This document shows, in pieces, positions 36,701 through 50,380 of a stretch of DNA of 64,000 bases. How positions within the stretch are numbered: position 1 is the first letter of the stretch; each line of letters opens with the position of its first letter. The notes beneath the pieces were generated by a model. The model was not told where the DNA came from. It saw only the letters and a program-made list of their open reading frames with translations, and searched no databases. Source of the stretch: Nymphaea colorata (lineage: Eukaryota; Streptophyta; Magnoliopsida; Nymphaeales; Nymphaeaceae); NCBI RefSeq assembly GCF_008831285.2, contig NC_045142.1, forward strand, positions 8,344,713 to 8,408,712. The letters run 5' to 3'. The translations under genes and the position numbers were made by a program.

Positions 36701-39700
36701 TCAAGATTCGAACAACCTTCTATTCCATCAACATGTGAAATCTTGGAAGAAGAAGATGAGAACGATTTGGGCATTGACGATGACTAGAATGATGATATTG
36801 ATGAACAATGTTTTGTGTGTGACTTTAAGTGAATTATTAATTTAATGTTTTTTTTCAGTTTATTATTTTTTAGAATATTATATTTGTCGTGTCCGTGTAT
36901 CCCACAATTGTGAAAATTGTTGTGTCCGCACCCATTTCCCCGCACCCGCACCCATGTGACTTAGCTTAAGACCATACAGAGCCTTCTTCAGTTTGCAACA
37001 CTTTCATGTTCTCTCATAACCGGGGGCACTCATATAAACTTCTTCCAAATCATCGTTAAGGAAGGCGTTCTTTACATCAAGTTAATACATTTATCACTCC
37101 TTTGAAACTGCTAAAGCAAGAATCACCAGGACAGTCTTCAACTTTGCAAGTAGGGCAAAGGTCTCCAGGTAGTCTATGTCGTACTTCTGACTGAAACTTT
37201 TTGCGACCAGCCGAGTCTTGTATCTTTGCATGAATCCATCAGGTTTATACTGATTGTATAAACCCACTTCGATCCCACAAGATGAGCATCCTCAAGAATA
37301 TCCACAACTTCCCACATTCAATTCTTGTCAAGCGCTTTCATTTCCTCTAGAATGACAAAAACCCATCTCGGATCCACCTAACCCTCAGCAATAGTCTTGA
37401 GAATAATAGAAGTAGAAAGAGATGATATGAATCATTTGTAATCTCTACTAAGCTTTGAATAAGACACAAAGTTACCAATAGGGTGCATAGTACATGACCT
37501 TGTCCCTTTTCTTAAGGCAATAGGGAGCTCTTCAGCACTCATGTCACTTCTAACATCTTCATTATGTTCCTCACGCATTCGACTTGGTTCATTTGGGGAT
37601 ATCTCAAGACTGGAATTGGTGTCTTCATTCTTTTCATCTTCAACCGGGTGCCTCCTGGAGTAAACCTGTCCAAATAAATGATCACACTGCCTTGCAGTAC
37701 TCTGTGGCTCAATTTCACTCTCATATTGCTCTGCCACATCAACTTCTCTATATTGTTCACTTTTATAGTTCAGGAAGTCAGCAAACTGAATTTCTTGCAA
37801 CTGAGAATACTCTTCCTCCCTTCTTCCCGAAATCTCCCCTAAAAGAGGATTCTATTGGAAGTAAGAAATATGCTTGAAAAATGTCACATCCTTGGTCACA
37901 TAACAATGCCCTATGGAGGGATCCAAGCACTTATACCCTTTCTGTGTAGGAGAGTAACCCAAGAATACACCTTCAATGGCCCAAGGATCTAATTTCTTGA
38001 CATGTGGATGGTGATTATGAATGAAGCAAACACACAAGGGGGAAGAGCGAGTGAATCCCGGCTAGCCATTAACATAGAGTAAGGAGTCTGCAAATTCAAC
38101 ACATGACTAGGCATATGGTTGATAAGATAAGTACTGGTGAGTACGGCATCACCTCAATACTTCTTGGGCACGTCACTGAAATAACAGAGCTCGAGTGACA
38201 TCAATCAAGCAAATGACAGTTCTTTCGCTCAACAACCTCATTTTAAGGTGAAGTGTAACTACAGGATGTCCCATGGCAATTCTCTTTTTTCGAAAGAATG
38301 TTTCAATAGAATGAGAGACACACTCACGAGCATTATCAGATCGAAAGATCTGAACAAAAGCATTATGCTATGTTTCTACAAGAATAATAAAGGTTTCAAC
38401 AACATGAGCCACTTTACTACGATCTTCCAACAGATAGAAAAAAGTGCTGCATAAGTAATCATCAATAAACGCAATGAAATATTGAAAGGCATAACCAAAG
38501 GAAATGCCCGAAGGGCTCACATCAGAATTAATCAAGGCAAAAGCTTTATTAGATCAACTTTCAAAAATATGGTACGAAGCCCAAACATGTTTAGCCAATT
38601 GGTAGAGTCTGCACATGATTCCATGCTAATGCTGGAAAACAAATCAGGAAACCAACATTGAAACAAAACAAAAGGAAGGTGCCTGAGTCTCTTGTACCAT
38701 CTCAAAACAAGCTGAATCTGATCATCTCCATTATTTTTCTCACTAATTCTTGTCATAAGAGCAGTCACGACCTTCAATGGCATCTGATACAGCCCATTAA
38801 AAGCCAAACCAATCCCAATCTTCCTCCCTATCACCAAGTCCTACAAAACACATCGATCGGCAGAAAATATTAAGTTACAGTTCAACTCCTTGGTGATCTT
38901 GCTGACAGACAAAAGATTCAAAGAAAGATGAGGGATGTGAAGGGCAACATGAACTAAATATTTATTTAACAGCACAAAACGCCCTTTTCCAGCTAGAGAT
39001 ATAAAAGAACCATTAGCTACTCCTTCACAGAGGAGAGGTGGTATTCCTAAAATACCTTGAGATCTCCGATCATGTGGTGTGTAACACCATTATCAACAAT
39101 CCATTCACCAAAGTACGAATTGCCTTTATCACCACTCACGGCAAGGGCACGATTGATCTTCACATCATCAGAAGGTTCATCCTTGTGAACATCAATGCGG
39201 CTTAAGTAGGCTTGAAGTTCACAAACCTGAACAGTTGTTACCTTCCTTTTTTCACCCGTGTAATCAGCAATTTCAAGACCAGCAGAAGCCACCTTTTTAC
39301 TTCTCAGGTTCTTGCTGCCATGATTATTCTTCCTTTCTGGATGGAAAACCCAATAGAAATCAATAGTATGACCATTCTTTTTACAATGTGAGCATCTCTA
39401 AATGCCTTTCTGGCTTGATCCTGGACCATGACTAACTAGGGAGACTGCGTGCCAGGCATGGTGGTGTCAGTGAAATCTTGGCCTACCATAAAAAGTCGAC
39501 TTTGTTCATCAGCCTTGACTCTAGAATAGACTTTCTCAATGTTAGAAACTTCCCCATAGTCAAGAATATGACTTCGAATGCCCTCAAATTCATCCTTCAA
39601 ACCTCCAAGGAACACAAAAATGCAACTTTTCCACTCTTTCTACCAAAAAGGGTTTATGGTATACGCACACTCTCACTTATCTTCGGAGTAATAATTCAAC

Positions 39701-41407
39701 TCTTCTAATTTTGACTTGAGCGAAGCATAAAATTCAGCTACAGTCTTATATTCCTGCCGAAGAACATATATATCCTTCATCGATTGATAGGCACTGACAT
39801 CTTTCTTTTTCTGCCCATAAATTTGTTCAAGGACAACCACATATCGCAGGCAGTCCCTTTCCAAAGAATCAATGACTAAAATTCAATAGAAACAGAGTGA
39901 AAAATCCAAGTTTTGACCTGGTTGTCTTCAAGATACCATGTTTCCTAGTAGGGATCAGTTTCAGCAGACTGTTTCTTCTTCCCATTTATGTAGAAAATCC
40001 AGCCACAACCAGTAATTCTCATCGTAATGGCTTCATACCAGTGAAGGTACTTGTCCTTGGTCAAGCGAATCATCGTGACATGGACTAGAAGATTATCTGA
40101 TTTCTGCAACATACAATCCATCCTTTCAGCCGAGCTATACCCCTTCTGCTCAGCAGCCATCTGGCGTAATGAGAATCAAGACGCACAGGAACCAAGCGAT
40201 GCAAGAGGACCTGCTCCAGTCTGCAGCACAGAACTACCAAAAGACAATGATCAGTTTCCTCGAAGCCCTCACTCTTGCTACCGCCCTGCCGTGCATCATG
40301 CAATCCTCTAAGTTTATTTTTTCGACCATGTGAGGGCAATCTTCCACAGAGGCAGCAGTCCTCAACCTTTTTCCGGCGATAAGAGGAGTTGATTCAAGTT
40401 GCAGCTCCGGCAGCGGCTCACTCAGGCGACGGCTCCAACGATGGCCACTCAGACGACAACTCCAAAGGTGGCTCCAGCGATGGCTCAGCAAGAAAAAATC
40501 TTCTTTGATAAAAAAAATGCTCTGATAAAGAACTATGGATATCAAAGAAGAGAAGAGAAACACGCAGATTTAATGTGGAAAACACATAAAAAACAGAGAG
40601 AAAAAACCACGAGTGAGGAAAAAGACCAGCGCTCACTCGCAGCCATTCTCTCTTTCTTAAAATCTCATTCATCATTCAATTAGGATTAAAATAAACCCTT
40701 GAGTGTGTGACAATCACCAACACTTTAGGGATGGATGGGTCGGGTCTAGACCCATGACCCATCCAGATACATGCTCGTCAACAGCCTTCATGGACTACAA
40801 ATTCATCCTTAACCATCTTGAAGATGGGTGGGCTCCTTCATTATAAAAAGCCTTGCCTTGAGTTGGTTTTTCATCAAAAGGTAATTTATGTAAATCATGA
40901 GCAAAGCACCATGCTTTATGGTGTGTTTTATAGTTTGTGTTTATCTGTGTACCTGTGCTTGTGTATAATACCCAATGCAGAAAAGCTGTGCACAAGTAAA
41001 AAGAGCATCAATCACTACTGGCAACTGTCAGACTATTATGTAGAAGCAGTAATTATCATCATCTCTAAGTTTCCATCAGCTACAGAAAGATCCAACCATT
41101 CAGCATACCATCAAAGCGAGAAATTTAGAAACGCAACTGAAAACAAATAAACAAAATTATCATCAGATTATAGAAAATCACACAAATGAAAGAGTGGGGA
41201 TCACAGCAAACATTAGTTTTCCCGAAGTATAGATGATGCTGGTATTATACATTCTGGGGGATGTTTTTCTTAAATTTTCATTTTTATAGGGAAAATCTTG
41301 GAAACCCCCAAATTTTATAAATACAGATGATAACACAAAAGTTCATGAAAATATGACTTTTCTACTATTTTTCTTACAAGATCATCAAATATTCATAAAG
41401 GTTTTCT

Positions 41408-41485
<78 letters not shown>

Positions 41486-43060
41486 TCAGAAGTACACATT
41501 TAACATATACTTTTCTAAAAGGGAAAATATCAGTGTATTGTTATGTCATTACTACTTATTCAGCGGCAATATTTTGAAAATATTGCATTTTGCAACATTT
41601 TGCTAAAAATAACATGATATTTTCAAAATATTAGCAATATTTGTGACTGTGATTGGTGTTCAATAGATTGTAGGCAGAAGTTATTAACAGTTGATAACAA
41701 AGAGCAATCAAGTTTATGAAGAAAAAAACCCTGACACTTTCTTAAAGTTTGCACTTAGGGTTTACAATTCAAGCACCCCAGCTCCAGCCAATCAATTCAG
41801 ATTAACACAACTTTCTCTCTAATACGATCACTTCCACAATCTGATTTTTTACTATTCACCAATTAAACTGGGATATTAAATGTAAATAATCTTACCTCTA
41901 TATGCAATCCTGAATTAGCAATCTTCTCTTTAATTTCGTTAGAAAACTTGTGATGTGGCCGTAGTTCGAAAAACTTGAAAAAGAAGCCAATTGGGAAGTC
42001 GTTGGACACAATATAGTCCCACAAATATTTGTAGCACATTAACTGAAGCCTGCCATGACAATTTGAACTTAAGATATCAGGTAACAATAAGCACAAGAAC
42101 TCAACTTTCAGACTGTGCTGGTATAGGACTTCATGGCAAGAAAATTTTTCAGAGAAACTACGGAATGTCTTAAAGGTCAAAACAACATGACATACTTCCA
42201 AGTCATAGACAACAGAATTCTAGCTAATATCATAGTAGCAAGGAAGCAGTCATCCGGGTTGAGCTTAATGAATCAGCAAAGGTTATCTTCCAATTTGTTC
42301 TACTGTCATTTTTTACCTAATAAATCATATAAAAAAATATAACATTCAGAAAAACATTGTCCTTTGCAACAAGTGACATATGCAATAGAGCCAAAGACCG
42401 AAGCATTGAAAAGAAATGTGAAGAAACAATCTGCAGATACTTCATATGCCCATCAAAGCATGTGAAAAGCAAAAAAACATGATCCATTCTGAAATGCTGA
42501 AAGAGGTCTGCGAGATGTTCTGAGAGTTATCATTATCATACTAATTAAACTTCTCTACTTCAGGAAATGCTTGAGCAAGATGTAGGCAATGGAAGGTAAT
42601 AGAAAATATGGGATTTGATCTCATCTTCCTATTCTCAGCATTTGCTGCTCTTCAAAGGAGGAAGACTAAACATTGATCCTGCTCAAGCTCCCAATCGATG
42701 AGTGTTAAAATATAAATCCTTCACCAGCACGTTGAAGAGGAGTCTCTTAGGATTCCACCTCCTTGTAGAATGTGTTAAAATATTTAATGTCCTTGTAACA
42801 TGTGAAGAGTCTCCTAGGATTCTATGTTATAGTTAATATCCTTGTTATATGGGAAGTCTCCTAGGATTCTATGTTGTAGTTAATATCCTTGTAATATGTG
42901 AAGTCTCTTAGGTTTCTATGATGTAATTAATGTCCTTGGAGCTTGTGAAATCTCCTAGGATTCTACGATTGGAGACTCTTAGAATTCTGAAAATGAGATT
43001 ATAAATAGAGGCCGTGCAAACCATTTTGGCTACGGCTTCTTCTCCTCAGTTTCTTCTTGT

Positions 43061-43110
<50 letters not shown>

Positions 43111-46100
43111 CCTGCGTGAGTGCTGTTTTCGGGTTACAGATATTGGTGCTACATTTCTATCATGGTATCAGAGCGCCAGGTTACGTTATCTCTACCAAAC
43201 GAAATGCCCAAACAGGTCTGATCTGGTTAGAACTCTTTTCTCATCTTGTCTCTATCCTGAATTTACTTTTCTCTTGCGCAATTCTTGTTCCTTTTTCTTC
43301 TTGCTTACCAAGGACACATCTTGTTATATCGTGTCTTCTTTCCCTCTCATCTTCTACCTATATACCATTCCTTTCTGCTGTCATGGAAAACCTTTCGCAT
43401 TCTGGCATGTCCTCAAGTTTTCTTCCTCACCTTATTACCGAAAAACTCAACCATGAGAATTATCTGATCTGGAAAAGGCAAATCATGCCTTTCATAAGAA
43501 GTCAAGGCCTCTTTGGACATCTCGATGGTTCAACAAAGGCTCCACCAATATCCGTCTTACAGGAAATAAAAAATGAGGCAGGAGAAGTTATTGCTGTTCA
43601 TGAAGACAACAATCCTGAACATGCTATGTGGATGAGACGTGATCAAAGTCTGGTTGCGTATATTTTGTCCACTTTATCTCAACAAGTGTTACTTTCAGTT
43701 TCTGATGATTGTACTGCAGAAGAATTATGGGAAACCCTTGCTGATACCTTTTCCCAAATATCAGAAGCTCGAATTATGTACTTAAAGAAAGAATTTCAGA
43801 ATTTGAGCAAAGGTTCAACGTCTATCATGGATTATTTGGGGCGTATTAAGGCCGTCGCAGACCAACTTGCTGCCTCAGGGAATAACATTTCTGATAAGGA
43901 AAAGGTGCAGCAAACCTTGAATGGACTTGGGCATGATTATCATGCTTTTATTACAGCTCTTGAGGTCCTTCCTGTTCTGCCTTCCTTCAACGAACTACAA
44001 GGTAAACTTCTCCAACATGAAATGAATATGAAAAGAGTCATTGAAAGGACTGATCAAGGGAACTCCCAAAATGTGTTGGCTATGAATGTAAAGTTTGGTA
44101 AGAGCCATGGGAACTCCAACCATGGTGGTCGTGGCATTCTACCAACACCACATAACCAAGGTATGTCTCCTTTGGATACTTCAAGAAAAATACCAATTTG
44201 TTTTCAGTGCAACAAGAAAGGACACATGAAGGCACAATGTTGGTTTAATCCTCAAAATAAAAACAAAGGAGTAAGACATGATTATAAACAAGGAGGACAA
44301 AGTTCTAAATCCACCGCTGAAGATATGCAACAGCTATTGATGGCCGCATTCTCAAAGATGACTATAAAGCAAAATGAGCAGGGAGAATGGTTCTTGGATT
44401 CAGGTGCAGCTACCCATGTGACAGGAAATGCAGGTAAATTGACTAACTTATCCCCTCATTACGGTAGAAGTTGCATTATAACAGGTGATGGAAAATCTCA
44501 TCCTATTACACATATTGGAAATGCACATATTCCATTGTCATCCTCGTCTCTATCACTGTCTAATGTTGTTCTTGCTCCCAATATCAAAAAGAACATCATA
44601 TCCATTTCTAAACTCATTGATGATACAAGCTCTTCTGTTGAATTCACACCTTCTTCTGTCTATGTCAAGGACCTCCAAACGAAGAAAATGTTCGCTAGAG
44701 GGGAGCGTCAAGGGAATATGTACGTCCTCAAGGAATGTCTACCCAAGGATTCATCCACTTTTGATATAGGATTGAAGACATTTTCTCTTTCTCATAATGC
44801 GTCATCAGTGCCAAGTTCTTGCCATTTTCAATCAAAAGTAAGGGGCCCTAACCAATTTTTGGAGTCTGATTTGTGGCATAGTCGGCTAGGACACTGTGGT
44901 CGACATTTCATTGAAAAACTTGTCACAGATAGTCTCATTCCAAGATCAAGTTTACCTCTTACTTCAAGTGTCAAAAAATGTTCAAGTTGTGGACTTTGTA
45001 AGAGTCATGTTTTACCTTTCCATAATATAAATCAAAGGGCTTCCAAACCTTTTGAAACTATTTTTTCTGATGTATGGGGGCCAGCCCCTATTGATTCCAT
45101 GTCTGGGTCAAGATATTATGTCTTATTCATTGACTCTTACTCACGTTTTACCTGGATTTACTTCATGAAACACAAATCAGAAGTACCTCACATATTTCGA
45201 AACTTCTATGCCATGATTCAAACTAAATTTTCATCCAATGTGGTGCATTTTCAATGTGATGGAGGGGGAGAATATTCCTCGCTTGATTTTATTGAATTTC
45301 TACGTGAAAAAGGGATAACTAGACAAATTTCCTGCCCTTACACACCACAACAAAATGGTGTAGTTGAGCGGAAACATCGACATATAGTTGAAAGCGCCAT
45401 GAGCATGATGCATGATACTAATGTGCCCATTTCCTTGTGGACTGAAGCCTTCCATACTGCTGTATACATAATAAATTGTTTGCCTATGACACTCTTGATG
45501 TCTAAATCGCCATATTTTACACTCTTAGGCAAACAACCTGATTACAAGAACTTGAAGGTTTTTGGTTGTGTATGCTATGTGCACGTTGATGCTGCCTTGA
45601 GGAACAAGTTTCAAGACAAAGCTATTCAATGTAGATTCGTTGGATATGCTGATGAATATAAAGGTTTTCGATGCTATGATCCAACAACTAAACGTATCAA
45701 AACTTCAAGAAATGTCATTTTTGATGAACATAGTTTTGATAATACAAATGAAATGCCTATGACCATTGAATCTTATGATCCCTGGACCAGTACACAGTTA
45801 TTCAATGCAGATCCTGTTATAGAAAATGATGTGCCTCAAAGTGAAGATTCAGAGAGAGCAATACAACCGTCGGATATGGCTCAAAGTGAAAATCAAGAAG
45901 ATCCAACACAGTCATTAAGTCATCACGAAAACAATAATGAACAGAGCAACGATGCACATCGGTATTCGGGTCTTATCTACAGTCGACGACTAAGGGACAG
46001 AGATGCTCACAGTGAAGAAGACAACATGCCCCACCTTAGAAGATCCCAACGCATTCGTCATCCCATTCACAGGTGGGTTAGCTATGATTCTTTATCACTT

Positions 46101-48051
46101 GATTTTCAGTTATTCATGGCAAAAGTTGGCAAGGAGGAAGAACCTACTTCATTTGATGAAGCATCAAAATCACATCATTGGAGAAAGGCTATGAAAGAAG
46201 AAATGGATGCCTTGCATGAATGTGGAACATGGGAGATCGTTCCGAGGCCACACGAAAAGAACGTAGTGGGCTCCAAATGGGTATACAAAATTAAATACAA
46301 ACCTGACGGCAGCATAGAAAGACACAAAGCAAGGTTAGTAGCAAAAGGGTTTACACAACAATATGGAGAAGATTATGATGAGACATTCAGCCCTGTGATC
46401 AAAATGGGAACAATTCGCGTGATTATATCATTGGCAGTTGAATATGGATGGAGACTACATCAAATGGACGTGAAGAATGCTTTTCTTCATGGTGATTTAA
46501 GGGAGGAAGTATATATGGAACAACCTCCAGGATACACGAAAGGAGACTCTCATGCATGGGTTTGCAAACTAAGAAAATCTATTTATGGACTTAAACAGGC
46601 CTCACGTTCGTGGTTTGACAGTTTCTCTTGCAAGATTCAAGAATGTGGTTTTCGGAGATGTCCTCTAGATCACTCTCTTTTCATTTATCGAAAGGAAAAC
46701 ATATTTACTTTACTTCTTATATATGTTGATGATATTGTTATCACAGGCAATTCAGAAAAACACATAGAAGAAGCTAAAGTTTTGATGATGCAAAACTTCA
46801 AAATGAAAGAGCTTGGTGATTTACGATTCTTTCTTGGAGTGGAGATTGATAGGCACAATAATCGCCTCACATTGACACAACAGAAATACACGTTGGATTT
46901 GTTGAAAAAGTCAGGTATGTCTGATTGTAAGCCTGTTGGAACTCCTAGTGTTCTAAATCAAAGACTAAGTGCTCAAGATGGGGAGTTATATGAAGATCCT
47001 ACGCAATATCGAAGTATTGTTGGGGCACTTAAATATCTTACATTTACTAGACCAGATATTATATATGCTGTGAATCAAGTATCCCAATTTATGCATGCAC
47101 CTAGAGATACTCACATGGATGCTGTCAAAAGAATATTAAGATATCTTAAAGGGACAGCAGGAGATGGCTTAGTTTATGGTAAGAGTGAAAATATAACTAC
47201 TGGACATCAACTTATGACATTCACAGATGCAGATTGGGCTGGAGATCCCGATCAAAGAAAGTCCATTTCTGGTTTTTGTATTTTCATTGGACGTAATCTT
47301 GTGTCTTGGAGTTGTCGAAAGCAAAAGGCAGTAGCAAGATCCAGCACTGAAGCTGAATACAGATGCATGGCTGCAGGTACTGCTGAAGTTACATGGGTTA
47401 GACATTTGCTAGAAGACATTGGAGAAAAGATTAAAACATCAATGTTAATGTGCGATAATCAAAGCGCTATTAACATTGCCTTTAATCCCGTACAACATGG
47501 TCGAACAAAGCACATTGAGATTGATCAACACTTTGTTAGACAAAAGGTGGAAGACAAGGAAATTCAGCCTATTTATGTTCGTACAGATGAACAAGTTGCA
47601 GACTTATTTACAAAAGGATTAACAAAGGAACGATTCTGGTTTCTAAAAGGCAAGTTGTACATGGTGCAAAACCATGCACAACTTGAGGGAGGGTGTTAAA
47701 ATATAAATCCTTCACCAGCACGTTGAAGAGGAGTCTCTTAGGATTCCACCTCCTTGTAGAATGTGTTAAAATATTTAATGTCCTTGTAACATGTGAAGAG
47801 TCTCCTAGGATTCTATGTTATAGTTAATATCCTTGTTATATGGGAAGTCTCCTAGGATTCTATGTTGTAGTTAATATCCTTGTAATATGTGAAGTCTCTT
47901 AGGTTTCTATGATGTAATTAATGTCCTTGAAGCTTGTGAAATCTCCTAGGATTCTACGATTGGAGACTCTTAGAATTCTGAAAATGAGATTATAAATAGA
48001 GGCCGTGCAAACCATTTTGGCTACGGCTTCTTCTCCTCAGTTTCTTCTTGT

Positions 48052-48091
<40 letters not shown>

Positions 48092-50296
48092 TGCGTGAGT
48101 GCTGTTTTCGGGTTACAGATATTGGTGCTACATTTCTATCAATGAGTACAATTATACACAAGTGAACATGGTTAATGCCTCACACTCATATATGACAATC
48201 ATGAACCAAGCTTCAGTCTCTTGCTACTATCCACATATTGTTTATGTAAAGTAGTTTCCCCATTAAAGTAAAAGCATGTTTCTCTTATTCTCCAAACACC
48301 ATTCAAGCTTCTTAGCAGTAAAACTAACTCATGTATAAGAATCCACTATTAGGAGAGATATTGGACACAATGATAAAAAGTAATAAATATATTAAACAAT
48401 GTTTTGATAGAATAAACCAAATGTAAAAAACCATAAGAATCAATAAGCATGACAAAAGTTGAAACTTGAGAACGTAGACTCGTAGAGTAAGCATCAGTCA
48501 CCATAGAACAGTAAATGCACTTGGATGGAAGGATTTCTTATTTAGTTATAAATGTTGAGAGTTATTAGCTTGACATCAGGAGGTTTCTAGTAATTTATTA
48601 GAAGTCTTACGGAGTCTTTCTGGTATTTATGAGTGGTCATAGGTAGGACTCCACCCCTTTCTTTGTAGTGGTAATGGCGTAACGTGCCTCCTCTATGCTA
48701 CTTCAAGAATCTATAGAGTATGAATATAGGGATAATTATCTCTTCTAAATTTCTTTACAAAAGACAATATAGTAGCAAGGAAGAATTATTTGCACAAAGA
48801 AATTAGAAAATTTTGATAAATACCTTGCATTTCTCTTTTGTGCTTCAGAGGGGAGTGTATTCTGACGTCGAGTTTTCGTATCAACTAATGAGGGGAATTG
48901 GACACCTTTGATTGTAGACATTCGAACCTCATCAATCACTCCAATCATCCAAACACCTTCCACAAGGCCAACTCTGGAAGCATTATATACGAGTTATATG
49001 TATCTAGAAAAGCAAATAAAGTAGTACGAATTCTGGATCACAATTCATCAGACATTTTATCAAAGTAGTGACAGACATTGCATATATTAAGAGAAATAAT
49101 TATTTAGTTGGTTAGGCATTAGAATTTTAGAAAGCTTTTAAGGGTATTGTTTAATATTTTTATCTTCCCTGCGATGTAATTTCTTTACCATTCCTCTAAT
49201 CTCTATTTAAGAGAGATTATGGTTAATCTAAGGACGACTTTCTTTGTCCCAAAACCATTGCACCATGATACCAGAGCTGCCGTTTCCTAGGAAGGTCAGA
49301 TGCCTAAGAAGCTTGGGTCTTCTTCCTCTTCTCTCTTCCTCCTTCTCTCTTTTAGCCATAAATCTACTTTCTTTACATCTGAAGGCAACTTTGGTTGGGT
49401 CGTGTGATCAAAGATCTAGTCACTAATGGTAAAATAAACCTAGGCAATCAGATCTCATCATTGTTGATGTGGTCGATGTTGGAGATCAGTTTTCCAATGT
49501 GTTGGCCATGGTAAATTTTTGAGGCAACCTATTGTGGTAGACGTTGACGGCTGTCCGCCATATGTTGTGAAATAGTAATCACATAAGTTGGTGAGTAATC
49601 AAGTATGTCACCTGAGTGTGGGTGCGGGTTGCAGATGAGGTTTTTCAAAAAAAATTATGTGTGTGTACAGCGAGGGTGTATATATATGTGTGTGTATATA
49701 AATCATTTGTTACATAGTTATTTAACTATTTAGTAGCCTTGTTTGTTTATATTTAAATTATATATATATAATATATATATTGTATTAAAGATAATTTAGT
49801 TATGAAAGGATGCGGATCATGATGGCGGAGATGTCTGGTACGGGAGCTGATAGCAGTAGTTTTAGCTATTCACAAATGGCACGATTATGTTCTTGGACAG
49901 AAATTTAAGGTGTATACATGCCATCATAGCTTGAGGTTTTGTATGCAGCAGAAGGGTCTCATGCCCACGCAGCAGAAATGGTTAGGCAAATTGATGGGGT
50001 ATGATATTGAGATCTGTTATAAGAATGGAAGTGAAAACAAGGTCACCGATGGGCTGTCTCGCAGAATTGAAGAAGAGCAGCCTGAGCCCACTACCATAGC
50101 CACCCTTTATGCCCTGTGTCAACTGATAGCAGAGATATAGGGGCAGATTGAGGAGGAACATCGAACACTATGTCACATAGGTACGGGTACGGGTGCCGGT
50201 GCGGGTATGGATGATTTTTAAAAAACTTGGGTGCGGGGTACGGCCATACACACACATGCACATATATGTCAAAAAAATTCAAACAGAATAACATAT

Positions 50297-50380
<84 letters not shown>

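Larger units (their letters stand above)
33528..36964 (+). mobile_element. hAT transposon inserted in the old copia element
   Basis: The 8-bp target duplication CTTAAGAC (33520-33527 and 36965-36972) flanks a 3437-bp element. The inverted ends read CTACGACACACGGACGCGG on the left and CTAAGTCACATGGGTGCGG on the right when reverse-complemented. Removing the element and one duplication restores the copia reading frame across the site (GLK|QLPRAW). An 8-bp duplication plus a transposase with BED finger and C-terminal dimerisation domain identifies the hAT superfamily. The element lies opposite to both the copia and EXO5. Confidence 0.93.
32483..40160 (-). pseudogene. Degenerate copia gag-pol, interrupted by hAT
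   Basis: Pieces of copia gag-pol read from high to low coordinates. Gag starts at ATG 40160 ([10 protein letters not shown], then [10 protein letters not shown]). More Gag follows at 39864-39673. A protease region at about 39120-39050 reads [10 protein letters not shown], where active enzymes have DSGA. Integrase and linker pieces lie at about 37.8-39.0 kb, and reverse transcriptase at 37.8-36.97 kb. After the hAT insertion the frame resumes with [10 protein letters not shown] (33.52 kb), then [12 protein letters not shown] (33.2 kb) and RNase H with YFDVDWTDS and RSSVEAKYC (32.9-32.5 kb). Stops and frameshifts plus the altered catalytic site show it is dead. Confidence 0.85.
32163..40783 (-). 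mobile_element. Old Ty1/copia element in EXO5 intron 5, split by hAT
   Basis: Target duplication GCCTT at 32158-32162 and 40784-40788. LTRs occupy 32163-32427 and 40523-40783 and are clearly diverged. On the minus strand the 5' LTR starts TGTTGACGAG and the 3' LTR TATTGACGAG. A polypurine tract, AACTTGAGGGGGAG, lies directly before the 3' LTR. After the 5' LTR, ATCAGAGC fits an initiator-Met primer-binding site. The element is 8621 bp as found. Removing the hAT insertion and one 8-bp duplication leaves about 5.2 kb, a normal copia length. It has the same transcriptional orientation as EXO5. Confidence 0.9.
42703..48141 (+). mobile_element. Intact, young Ty1/copia retrotransposon in EXO5 intron 4
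   Basis: The element is 5439 bp, flanked by the 5-bp duplication ATGAG (42698-42702 and 48142-48146). LTRs at 42703-43162 (460 bp) and 47694-48141 (448 bp) begin TGTTAAAATAT and end TTCTATCA. Outside a CT-repeat length difference and its edge I see one substitution between them (G at about 42950 against A near 47941). The primer-binding site TGGTATCAGAGC follows the 5' LTR at 43163. The polypurine tract TTGAGGGAGGG ends at 47693. One unbroken gag-pol frame fills the interior. It runs antisense to EXO5, between exons 4 and 5. Confidence 0.97.

Noticed and set aside
34498-36787. hAT transposase as a domesticated host gene
   Set aside because: It has terminal inverted repeats, a target duplication, a frameshift at an A-run and internal stops, so it is an ordinary decayed transposon.
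43014-43382. N-terminal 123 codons of the long copia frame as part of Gag
   Set aside because: They translate LTR, CT repeat and primer-binding site. The family-typical start is the Met at 43383.
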